Origin: Phycisphaerae bacterium
GTDB lineage: Bacteria; Chloroflexota; Anaerolineae; 4572-78; J111
Direction of reading: 5' to 3'
Length of the DNA: 64,000 bases
Assembly: GCA_028285035.1 (NCBI GenBank)
Contig: JANQQF010000167.1
Coordinates: 28,486 to 92,485, forward strand
Shown here: positions 51,310-58,917 of the stretch, one piece after another
Numbering within the stretch: position 1 is the first letter of the stretch
Layout: each line of letters starts with the position of its first letter
Position numbers and translations under genes: made by a program
Notes under the pieces: model-generated
Database searches by the model: none
Seen by the model: only the letters and a program-made list of their open reading frames with translations
Told to the model about the DNA's origin: nothing

Positions 51310-51566
51310 TGATAACTCCTTATTATTGATTTGAGACTAATAGGTGAATACCTGATAGTATACAATCAATTTAGTTATGAAGATAGAGACTAATTTGATT
51401 GATTTTGGCACTTTTAGGAACTGCCTCGATATTGCCAGATTATACAATTTGAACCATCCAAGCATAACACTTCAAACCGACAAGCCAATGAATAAGGGGT
51501 AATTGACAAAATTTTTTTGGCACTTTAAACTAAACACCTTGCTTTAGGATGTAGGAGGATTGAAAA

Positions 51567-52457
51567 TTGTCAAACAAACAAAACAAGATCCCCTTGCACC
51601 AATTTTATGTACCCGAGCGCGATACCTCGATCCCATTTGAGATCAGCCGTATCGAGGATAAACCCATCATCGCTCGCTCCCCAGAGCCAAATCGTCACAC
51701 TTTCTACGAGCTGTTTTATTTAACAGCGGGTTCAGGCCTGCATTACATTGACTTCAAAGGCTACCCCATCCAACCCTATACCTTTTATGCGGTGACACCG
51801 GGTCAGATTCACTATTGGGATATTGATCAACCTGTGACCGGATATGCCCTGATTTTTCTAGATGAATTTCTGAGCCTGAATCAATTGAATACTGAGCCAC
51901 TTCGTGATTTTGATTTTTATCATCGGATTGATCGAGTCCCGATCATATCGCTCGTCCCACAGCAAGTACCCTCGTTTCAAGCAATTATAGATCTTCTTCT
52001 GGACGAATTCCAAAGGCAACAATCTGGTCGAGCAGAAGCCATTCAGGCCCAACTGCGTTATCTACTGATTTGTTTGCAACGTCACTATGAGACAGCGTAC
52101 GAGACAGGCTCATCTTCATCGGAAGCAATTATGGTCGAGCAATTTCAACGGTTGATTGACAAAAATTTTGTCACCCTTCGTACTGTGCAAGCCTATGCGG
52201 ATTTGATGGGTATCACCTCGCGCTATTTGACAATGGTGACAACTCAGGTGACAGGCCAACCGGCGGGTGTTTTAATTCGTAATCGGCTTGCTATCGAGGC
52301 CAAACGCCTTTTAGCCTATACTAATCTCACGGTTGGAGAGATTTGTCGGACCTTGCACTTTGCTGATCAATCTTACTTTGGCCGCTTCTTCAAACGCGAG
52401 ACGGGCCAAAGCCCTTTAACCTTTCGCTCCTCATTTCGAAAAAACACCAAATTCTAG
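51567..52457 (+). CDS. AraC family transcriptional regulator
   Basis: A 296-residue regulator with an N-terminal cupin-like AraC-binding domain (about 30-110: RHTFYELFYLTAGSGLHYIDFKGYPIQPYTFYAVTPGQIHYW) and C-terminal double HTH (about 195-295: QAYADLMGITSRYLTMVTTQVTGQPAGVLIRNRLAIEAKRLL and VGEICRTLHFADQSYFGRFFKRETGQSPLTFR). The TTG at 51567 is the start, with AGGAGG eight bases upstream. It is divergent from the nitroreductase and precedes an SDR gene, either of which it may control. Ligand unknown. Confidence 0.92.
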   Translation: MSNKQNKIPLHQFYVPERDTSIPFEISRIEDKPIIARSPEPNRHTFYELFYLTAGSGLHYIDFKGYPIQPYTFYAVTPGQIHYWDIDQPVTGYALIFLDEFLSLNQLNTEPLRDFDFYHRIDRVPIISLVPQQVPSFQAIIDLLLDEFQRQQSGRAEAIQAQLRYLLICLQRHYETAYETGSSSSEAIMVEQFQRLIDKNFVTLRTVQAYADLMGITSRYLTMVTTQVTGQPAGVLIRNRLAIEAKRLLAYTNLTVGEICRTLHFADQSYFGRFFKRETGQSPLTFRSSFRKNTKF

Positions 52458-52573
52458 GATTACCATTTACGATTTTAGATTTACGACGCATCCATTTGAA
52501 ATACTTTCTTTACAACACCATCGAACCGAGCTAGACTAGAGAAAATGTTTGGCTCGAGGGGTAGGTGAAATAA

Positions 52574-53338
52574 ATGGCTCAAAAGCTTGAAGGTAATGTA
52601 GCCTTGGTAACAGGCGGGGCGGCAGGGATTGGTCGATCCACGGCCATGATGTTTGCGCGTGAAGGAGCCAAGGTTGTGGTAGCTGATGTCAATCGTGAGG
52701 GTGGTGAGGAAACGGTTCAATTGATTGCAGAGGCTGAGGGTGAGGCCATTTTTGTGAAGGCCGATGTCACTCAATCAGTTGAGGTCCAGGCGATCGTCGA
52801 GCAATGTGTGCAAACATATGGTCGACTCGATTACGCCTTTAACAACGCAGGCGTGGCCCCGGCAGAACTCAAACCCATCGCCGATTATCCTGAAGATGAT
52901 TGGGATCGGGTGATCAACATCAACCTCAAAAGTGTGTTTCTTTGTCTCAAATATGAGTTGCAACAGATGCGACAGCAAAACAGCGGAGCTATCGTTAATG
53001 TGGCTTCGATCTTTGGGCAAGTCTCGATTGGAGCTGGCTCGGCCTCGTACACGGCCTCCAAGCACGGCGTCGTTGGTCTGACCAAGGCAGCCGCTTTGGA
53101 AAACGCCACCAACGGCATTCGGGTTAATGCCGTGTGCCCTGGTGTGATTGAGACCAATTTGGGTGTCGGTCGGCTGCAAGATCCAGAATGGCGGGTGGCC
53201 TTACAGAACCGACATCCAATGGGCCGATTTGGTACCCCAGACGAGGTGGCTGAGGCTGTGATCTGGCTCTGCTCAGATGCCGCCTCGTTTGTGACCGGGC
53301 AGACCTTGACGATGGATGGCGGGTATGTGGCGCAGTGA
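52574..53338 (+). CDS. Short-chain dehydrogenase/reductase (glucose 1-dehydrogenase-like)
   Basis: A 254-residue classical SDR. TGGAAGIG (residues 14-21) is the Rossmann motif, Asp39 in VVADVN favours NAD+, NNAG follows near residue 90, and Ser-Tyr-Lys come from VNVASIFG and SYTASKHGV. DGGYVAQ ends the protein, as in many FabG-like enzymes. It follows the AraC regulator. The substrate is unknown. A hairpin (ACGCCCGA/TCGGGCGT, 53373-53397) lies downstream. Confidence 0.9.
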   Translation: MAQKLEGNVALVTGGAAGIGRSTAMMFAREGAKVVVADVNREGGEETVQLIAEAEGEAIFVKADVTQSVEVQAIVEQCVQTYGRLDYAFNNAGVAPAELKPIADYPEDDWDRVININLKSVFLCLKYELQQMRQQNSGAIVNVASIFGQVSIGAGSASYTASKHGVVGLTKAAALENATNGIRVNAVCPGVIETNLGVGRLQDPEWRVALQNRHPMGRFGTPDEVAEAVIWLCSDAASFVTGQTLTMDGGYVAQ

Positions 53339-53372
53339 GGGGGCGCTGATATGTTGTCGGTTGGTTTATGTC

Positions 53373-53397
53373 ACGCCCGAATGGTTTTGTCGGGCGT
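53373..53397. terminator. Hairpin downstream of SDR
   Basis: ACGCCCGA and TCGGGCGT form an 8-bp stem with a nine-base loop. No T-tract follows, so it may be a weak terminator or part of a repeat. Confidence 0.5.
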
Positions 53398-53492
53398 CCA
53401 CTGGTGTGTAAACAATAGATGCTAGCTATGGAAACCATATCACAATATCCTACGGAATAACACACAACTTCTGGCTGTTGTGAAAATAACAT

Positions 53493-53545
53493 TGTAACAC
53501 AGGCTTCTAGCCTACCCGTTTGTGGGCAGGGATGCCTACGGTACA
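53493..53545. repeat. TGTAA-ACAGGCTTCTAGCCT repeat, copy C
   Basis: TGTAACACAGGCTTCTAGCC, GGGCAGGGATGCCTACG and GTACA, in the same orientation as the copy at 40873-40925. Confidence 0.7.
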
Positions 53546-53593
53546 TTTTCATTGTTTGGTGTCGTCTCGTAGCGACTGCCTAACTGTTAAATA

Positions 53594-53612
53594 AATAAAA
53601 ATGATTTTTATT
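53594..53612. promoter_or_regulatory. AT-rich palindrome upstream of P450, possible ROK site
   Basis: AATAAAAAT-G-ATTTTTATT is a perfect 19-base palindrome with a one-base centre, six bases before the P450 ribosome-binding site. Its centre (AATAAAAATGATTT) matches the ROK operator at 45424-45448, suggesting that the same regulator may act here. Confidence 0.45.
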
Positions 53613-53631
53613 GCAACGGAGGAGTAAAATC

Positions 53632-54855
53632 GTGAGTGAACAAACTGCCAACTTAGAAGCCGACTTCAACGCGTTTGATATGCGTGACCCCTTCCCGGCG
53701 CTGGCGCTGGCCCGCGAGCAGCAACCAGTTTTCTATAGTGCGGAGACCGATTACTGGGTGGTGAGCCAGTATGAAGATATCAAAAATATCCTTTCTGATT
53801 GGGAGACCTACGGTTCAGACAACACGGCTACGCCACTGATGCCATTATGCCCGATGGCCAAAGAAATCATTCAAAAGAACGTTCACATTGGCACCGCGAT
53901 TATGCCCAGCGACCCTCCTTTACACACCCGTCTTCGTCGCCACTTGAACAAGTTTTTCACCTTCCAGGCTCTAGAAAAGTGGGAGCCGTTAATTTACCAA
54001 TTGACCAATGATGCCATCGACGACTTTATTGATAAGAGGGAGGCTGATTTGGTTTCCCAGCTTTTTTATGATCTTCCCGCCTTGGTGATATTTGAGATGA
54101 TGGGCGTGCCTAAAGAAGATGTAGATAAGATCAAGGAGTGGGCCAAAAATCGCTTGACCTTTGTTTGGGGCAATCCTGATGAAGCTCGGCAAATTGAGGA
54201 GGCCCATCACATTGCCGCCTATTGGAAATATTGTCACGACTTGATCCACCGCCAGATGGCAGAGCCGGTTGACTCGCTCGTTAGTGAAATCATTGCGATG
54301 CGGGATGGGGATGACTCCATCATCTCAGTGGAAGAGATGATTAACTTTGGTCACGCCTTGCTCTTCGCTGGACATGAAACGACCACCAATCAATTATCTA
54401 ATGCCCTTCATTTGTTGCTCTCTAAACGATCCTATTGGGAGGCACTGGTTGACAATCCTGAAATGATCCCCGACGCAGTTGAAGAAATTATGCGGCACAG
54501 CCCGTCGATTATGGCTTGGCGGAGACGAACGCGTAAACCCGTTAACATTCAAGGAGTTGATATTCCAGAGGGGGCCAAGTTGCTGATCCATTTTGGTTCA
54601 GCCAATCGTGATGAGGCGATGTTTGTCGATAGTGACACGGTTGATTTTAGGCGTAAGAATGCCAAGAAAAATTTGTCCTTTGGCTATGGCCGACATTTCT
54701 GCATCGGGGCACCATTGGCCCGGCTGGAAATACGTATCGTTCTGGAGGAGTTGGTGCGCCGACTCCCGGAGATGCGTTTGGTTGAAGATCAGGAATTCAC
54801 CTACGTTAGTAATGTGGCTTTTCGCGGTCCCGCTGAGCTTCATGTGACGTGGTAG
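53632..54855 (+). CDS. Cytochrome P450
   Basis: A 407-residue bacterial P450 of usual length. The start is GTG at 53632 with GGAGGAG seven bases upstream. The I-helix oxygen-activation motif is AGHETTTNQ near residue 247, the K-helix ExxR lies in EEIMRHSP near 284, and the heme thiolate is Cys357 in FGYGRHFCIGAPLA. No ferredoxin or reductase gene lies nearby, so redox partners must be supplied elsewhere. Neighbouring SDR and AraC genes suggest a small catabolic or modification cluster. The substrate is not predictable. Confidence 0.94.
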   Translation: MSEQTANLEADFNAFDMRDPFPALALAREQQPVFYSAETDYWVVSQYEDIKNILSDWETYGSDNTATPLMPLCPMAKEIIQKNVHIGTAIMPSDPPLHTRLRRHLNKFFTFQALEKWEPLIYQLTNDAIDDFIDKREADLVSQLFYDLPALVIFEMMGVPKEDVDKIKEWAKNRLTFVWGNPDEARQIEEAHHIAAYWKYCHDLIHRQMAEPVDSLVSEIIAMRDGDDSIISVEEMINFGHALLFAGHETTTNQLSNALHLLLSKRSYWEALVDNPEMIPDAVEEIMRHSPSIMAWRRRTRKPVNIQGVDIPEGAKLLIHFGSANRDEAMFVDSDTVDFRRKNAKKNLSFGYGRHFCIGAPLARLEIRIVLEELVRRLPEMRLVEDQEFTYVSNVAFRGPAELHVTW

Positions 54856-54923
54856 GCCAAAAAATTTTCATTCTGTATGCACTTGCGAAGTTTTGCAACG
54901 GTGTTTGCTATTGAATTCTATAT

Positions 54924-54951
54924 TTGACAGCGATTCAAAATTTCATATACT
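54924..54951 (+). promoter_or_regulatory. Strong sigma70 promoter for sulfur operon leader
   Basis: A consensus TTGACA (54924-54929) and TATACT (54946-54951) separated by 16 bases. Predicted start near 54958, about 270 bases before the first gene. Confidence 0.75.
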
Positions 54952-55171
54952 GCTGACTTCAATAGTAGGGCAAAAATTATTTTTGATGAAAAGTAGAAAA
55001 ATTTAGTGTTATCTTACAAGGTCCGAGCCGCTGAATCTAATAGCATCAATATCAACACAAACAATGTTTGTTGTCTGTGTTGCGTTTGTTGTTGTCAAGA
55101 TTTTCTGTCGAGCTCGGTGGTAAATAGGTATTGTTGCTGACCTGTATTTATTAACCCTAAGGTTGTTTGTC

Positions 55172-55206
55172 AAAGCCCCATCGAGTAATCTCGATGGGGC
55201 TTTTTT
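55172..55206 (+). terminator. Intrinsic terminator in leader (candidate attenuator)
   Basis: GCCCCATCGAG (55175-55185), TAAT loop, CTCGATGGGGC (55190-55200), then TTTTTT. The stem is a perfect 11 bp, extended by flanking A-T pairs. The gene's GGAGG follows at 55219-55223. Confidence 0.92.
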
Positions 55207-55227
55207 ATTTTCCAACGTGGAGGAACG

Positions 55228-57561
55228 ATGACTGAGCAAACAGTTTCATGGAAAGTAGTCTTGGCGGATCGAATTGAGCCAGATTTGGCGGAGCAAATTG
55301 ATTCTTTTGAGACCCAAATGGAGTTACGCCAACAGAATAAAGTTGAAGAAAAAGTGTTTGCTGAACTTAGGCTGCGACGTGGCGCCTATGGCCAACGATA
55401 CGACAACGGACGTCGACACGATGGCGAGACATCACAAACTATTCCATTTCCTAACCCTGACCTGACCAAAGGCCCCGATACCCTGTGGGAAGCCCCAGGG
55501 ATGCAGCGGATCAAAATTCCGTTTGGCGGTGTGACTGCGGCGCAGATGGAGATGCTGGCTGATGTGGCTGAGGAGTATTCCGACTCGATTTTGCATATCA
55601 CCACCCGTCAGGATGTCCAACTGCATTTTGTTTCGCTGGAGGATACGCCCGATTTGCAGCGACGTTTGGCGGCGGTCGGTATCACCACCCAGGAGGCGTG
55701 TGGGAACTCGGTGCGAAATGTGACGGCCTGTCCTTTGGCGGGCGTCTGTCGCGATGAGCAATTTGATGTGACAGGCTATGCAAATGAAACCGCCCAGTAT
55801 TTCTTGGGCCATCGTGATGTACAAGATTTTGGCCGCAAGTTCAAAGTTGCCTTTTCTGGCTGTGCTCAACATCCATGTGGACTAACCTCAATGCATGATT
55901 TGGGGATGATTGCCAAGACCCGTGTGGTGGATGGCGTTGAGCAGCAGGGCTTTGAGATGTATGTTGGTGGTGGTTTGGGGGCCGTACCGCATCTGGCTAA
56001 ACTGTTTGACGAATTTGTTCCCGCCGAGGAACTCCTGCCGCTGTCACAGGCGATTGCCCGCATCTTCGCTCGCTTTGGTGAGAAGAAAAATCGTAACAAA
56101 GCGCGGGTTAAGTTTTTAGTTAGCAAGCTAGGGATTGAAGAGTTTCGTCGCTTGGTTTGGGAGGAGCGCAAAGCTTTTGATGATGATCCAAATTGGACGA
56201 CTTGGTTGGAAAATATTGCCTTCTATGAAGAGGCGGCCTTGCCCGAACCCGTGTCTGGTGAAATATTTGAGCTTGATGAAGTCTATCAGCAGTGGTATGA
56301 CACAAATATTTATGCCCAACGTCAGGCTGGCTTTGCGACGGTGACCATCGCCCTACCCTTGGGGGATCTGACGGCCCAGCAGGCACGCGGTTTGGCTGAT
56401 ATCACCCGCCGCTTCACCCGTGACACCGCCCGTACCACCGTTGAGCAAAATATCGTTCTCCGTTGGATTCACGAGGCTGATTTACCGGCGCTCTATCAAG
56501 ATCTCAAGGCGATCAATCTGCACCAGCCTGGTGCCCAATCGATTGTGGATATAACGGCTTGCCCTGGCACCGATACGTGTAAGTTGGGCATTGCCAGCTC
56601 CCGTGGCTTGGCGGGTGAGTTGCGCAATCGGTTGATTACCAAAGGGGTACAATATGACGAGGCGGTGCGAAATATTCGCATCAAAATCAGCGGCTGTTTT
56701 AACTCTTGTAGCCAACACACGGTGGCTGAGATTGGCTTCTACGGGGCCAGCCGCAATGTAAACGGCTATCGGGTGCCACACTTCCAGTTGGTGCTTGGTG
56801 GCGAGTGGGATAACAACGCGGCCAATTATGGGCAATCCATCGGCGCGTTCCCCTCAAAGCGGGTGCCAGAAATCGTTGATTTTTTGATCGATAGCTATAT
56901 GACCCAGCGTGAAGCCGGTGAAAAGTTCCGTAATTATATTGTACGGGTCGGCAAAAAGGCCCTGAAAGCATCGCTCAAACCCTTCTCAAGCATTCCCACC
57001 CACGAAGAGGATGCATCCTACTACGTCGATTGGGCCGATGCTCGTGAATTTACCATTGGTGACATCGGTATCGGCGAGTGTGCAGGCGAGGTGGTCACAC
57101 TGACTGATTTTGGTATTGCGACCGCTGAGGGGCTGCACTTTGATGCGCAGGTAGCCCTTGAAGAAGGGACTGATCAACTGTGCGTGGAAAAGGCAGCTAC
57201 CTTAGCGTTTGAAGCAATGGTGAGTGGGGCGCAGGCATTGATCAAAGTGCAGAATGTTGATATCAGTGATGACGCTACCACTATCGTCAATGAGTTTAAA
57301 GAACGCTTCTATGACACCAAACTGTTCTTCGACCCTTACGCCAAAGGTAAGTTTGCCAACTATCTCTTTGAGGCATATCAACAGCGTGAGGCACCAAAAA
57401 ATATCGATACTGCGCTGCGACTGATTGAAGAGGCAGGCTTATTCATTGAGGCAGCACACGCCTGTAACACGCGTTTGCTTGAAGCCCAGGCAACTGCACC
57501 GATCAATCCATTCGAGCAACTTTTGACACAGCCTATTGAGATTAAGGTGAATAGGAATTAG
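55228..57561 (+). CDS. Ferredoxin-type sulfite (or nitrite) reductase with C-terminal extension
   Basis: A 777-residue siroheme/[4Fe-4S] reductase. The cluster/siroheme ligands are Cys445-x5-Cys451 (ACPGTDTCK) and Cys490-x3-Cys494 (SGCFNSCSQ). The N-terminal half has the related ACPLAGVC and SGCAQHPCG, reflecting internal duplication. It reduces sulfite to sulfide with six electrons; the adjacent APS/PAPS reductase and siroheme synthase genes support sulfite rather than nitrite. The catalytic part ends near residue 580; the following 195 residues (from YYVDWADAREFTIGDIG on) are an extra helical domain not found in short family members and not recognised. GGAGG at 55219-55223 precedes the ATG. 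Confidence 0.88.
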   Translation: MTEQTVSWKVVLADRIEPDLAEQIDSFETQMELRQQNKVEEKVFAELRLRRGAYGQRYDNGRRHDGETSQTIPFPNPDLTKGPDTLWEAPGMQRIKIPFGGVTAAQMEMLADVAEEYSDSILHITTRQDVQLHFVSLEDTPDLQRRLAAVGITTQEACGNSVRNVTACPLAGVCRDEQFDVTGYANETAQYFLGHRDVQDFGRKFKVAFSGCAQHPCGLTSMHDLGMIAKTRVVDGVEQQGFEMYVGGGLGAVPHLAKLFDEFVPAEELLPLSQAIARIFARFGEKKNRNKARVKFLVSKLGIEEFRRLVWEERKAFDDDPNWTTWLENIAFYEEAALPEPVSGEIFELDEVYQQWYDTNIYAQRQAGFATVTIALPLGDLTAQQARGLADITRRFTRDTARTTVEQNIVLRWIHEADLPALYQDLKAINLHQPGAQSIVDITACPGTDTCKLGIASSRGLAGELRNRLITKGVQYDEAVRNIRIKISGCFNSCSQHTVAEIGFYGASRNVNGYRVPHFQLVLGGEWDNNAANYGQSIGAFPSKRVPEIVDFLIDSYMTQREAGEKFRNYIVRVGKKALKASLKPFSSIPTHEEDASYYVDWADAREFTIGDIGIGECAGEVVTLTDFGIATAEGLHFDAQVALEEGTDQLCVEKAATLAFEAMVSGAQALIKVQNVDISDDATTIVNEFKERFYDTKLFFDPYAKGKFANYLFEAYQQREAPKNIDTALRLIEEAGLFIEAAHACNTRLLEAQATAPINPFEQLLTQPIEIKVNRN

Positions 57562-57579
57562 GTTTCGTTTTTTCAAACT

Positions 57580-57639
57580 GTAGCCGAGATTTCCACTCTC
57601 GTTGTTGAGAGATTGAGTGAGATTGGAAATCTTGGCTAC
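57580..57639. repeat. Long hairpin inside sulfur operon
   Basis: GTAGCCGAGATTTCCA and TGGAAATCTTGGCTAC pair over 16 bases (one wobble), with an inner CTCTC/GAGAG stem. There is no T-tract. It lies between the sulfite reductase stop and the next ribosome-binding site, and could stabilise or process the mRNA, or be an inserted repeat. Confidence 0.7.
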
Positions 57640-57683
57640 AAAGAATGAACTGCCGTACAAGTTTATTTTCAAAGGAGATTCTG

Positions 57684-58271
57684 ATGAGTTTTGAACGATT
57701 TTCGATAAAATTTTTGGCCAAACCGGATAGCGAGATTGATGACGCAATCTTAATTGACATTTTCCACGAGTGGATTCGCACTCAGAAATTAGGTGGGGTC
57801 TTGCTTGATGTCGCTGACTATCGGCATGTGCCCCACGGACCAGGGGTGATGCTGTTGACCCACGATATCAACTACAGTCTTGATTATGGGGGTGGACGAT
57901 TGGGCTTGCTGGCCCAACGGAAGCGAGGCAGCGGCATCACCTTACACGAACGTATTGCCGGGCTGATCCAATCGACATTGGTCTTTGGAGCGTTGTTGGA
58001 GGCTGACCCCCGGCTTGCGGGACAACTATCTTTAGACGCTGGGACATTTGAGTTTAAATCGCATGATCGTCTCTTAGCCCCAAATACAGTAGAAACCTTC
58101 GCAGAAGTTGTGCCGACTTTGATTGAGGCAACAAATCTGTTATATCAAACTCACAGTGTCACCGTAGATCGGGTGGAAAATGACGAACGAGAAGCATTTA
58201 CGGTGGTGATTGATACCGAACAATCGTTTGCAATGCAGACCCTGCTGGAACAAACACGTGTGGTGGCCTAA
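57684..58271 (+). CDS. Conserved-looking protein of unknown function in sulfate-reduction operon
   Basis: A 195-residue protein. AAGGAG lies ten bases before the ATG at 57684. It begins SFERFSIKFLAKPDSEIDDAILIDIFHEWIRTQKLGGVLLDVADYRHVPHGPGVMLL and includes RLGLLAQRKRGSGITLHERI, LDAGTFEFKSHDRLLAPNT and ends in FAMQTLLEQTRVVA. No family recognised by eye; the HGPGV and LLxHD regions could be a ligand-binding site. Its stop overlaps the start of the DUF4202 gene by one base, so it is a structural part of the operon and presumably acts in sulfur assimilation. Confidence 0.75.
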   Translation: MSFERFSIKFLAKPDSEIDDAILIDIFHEWIRTQKLGGVLLDVADYRHVPHGPGVMLLTHDINYSLDYGGGRLGLLAQRKRGSGITLHERIAGLIQSTLVFGALLEADPRLAGQLSLDAGTFEFKSHDRLLAPNTVETFAEVVPTLIEATNLLYQTHSVTVDRVENDEREAFTVVIDTEQSFAMQTLLEQTRVVA

Positions 58272-58891
58272 TGGCAGAGGCGCAGACATCTTCACCAATT
58301 GTAGACCAAGCCCGTTTCGAGGAAGCCCTCGCTCGATTTGATGCGGCCAATGCCGAAGATCCAAATATGGAGATGGTCGATGGCGAGCTGGTGCCGAAAG
58401 AGCTGATCTACGGTCGGCGGATGACCGCTTGGCTGAATAAGTTTCGACCTGATGCCCCAGAGGTGGTGCAGTTGGCGGCGCGAGCGCAGCACATTCGGCG
58501 CTGGACCGTGCCTCGCAGCGATTATCCGATGGACCGGAATGGTTACAAGCGATGGCGGTCAGGGCTGTACAAGTTTCACGCCGAAACAGCCGCTGACATT
58601 TTGGCTGAGGTGGGATATGAGCCGGAGGTGATTGATCGGGTCAAGATATTGTTGCAGAAAAAACAGCTCAAACGTGATCCCGATGTTCAACTACTGGAGG
58701 ATGTAATTTGCTTGGTCTTTATGGATCACTACTTTGCCGATTTTGCCAAAAAGCATGATGAAGCAAAGCTGATCGGCATTGTCCAGAAGACCTGGCGCAA
58801 GATGTCGCTGGATGGGCACGAAGCCGCTTTGACCTTGGATTTTCCGCCGGATTTGGGTCAATTGGTCGGTAAGGCGTTGTCGGATGTGTGA
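58271..58891 (+). CDS. DUF4202 family protein
   Basis: A 206-residue protein of DUF4202. Characteristic segments are RFDAANAEDPN, PKELIYGRRMTAWLNKFRPDAPEVVQLAARAQHIRRWTVPRSDYPMDRNGYKRWRSGLYKFHA and LQLEDVICLVFMDHYFADFAKKH-like DVQLLEDVICLVFMDHYFADFAKKHD. The conserved His, Asp and Arg residues suggest a metal-dependent HD-like hydrolase fold, but this is inference. The family is known to occur near sulfite reductase and phosphosulfate reductase genes; this context is the same. It overlaps the preceding stop codon by one base (TAATG). Confidence 0.9.
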   Translation: MAEAQTSSPIVDQARFEEALARFDAANAEDPNMEMVDGELVPKELIYGRRMTAWLNKFRPDAPEVVQLAARAQHIRRWTVPRSDYPMDRNGYKRWRSGLYKFHAETAADILAEVGYEPEVIDRVKILLQKKQLKRDPDVQLLEDVICLVFMDHYFADFAKKHDEAKLIGIVQKTWRKMSLDGHEAALTLDFPPDLGQLVGKALSDV

Positions 58892-58917
58892 TTGATCTTT
58901 GTTGGAGGGTTGAAACA

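Larger units (their letters stand above)
54856..55227 (+). promoter_or_regulatory. Long leader of the sulfur operon with attenuator-like architecture
   Basis: The 372-base gap contains a promoter (54924-54951), a leader of about 270 bases and an intrinsic terminator 13 bases before the ribosome-binding site of the sulfite reductase gene. Three mutually exclusive pairings are visible: CCGAGC (55023-55028) with GCTCGG (55112-55117); CTCGGTGG (55113-55120) with CCATCGAG (55178-55185); and the terminator stem (55175-55185 with 55190-55200). A second hairpin (CAACACA/TGTGTTG, 55053-55082) lies in between. It resembles a riboswitch or leader-peptide attenuator, but no known class was recognised. 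Confidence 0.55.

Noticed and set aside
54958..55227. SAM-I riboswitch or T-box in the sulfur leader
   Set aside because: The conserved sequence blocks of either class (SAM-I core helices, T-box AGGGTGG-type sequence) are not present.
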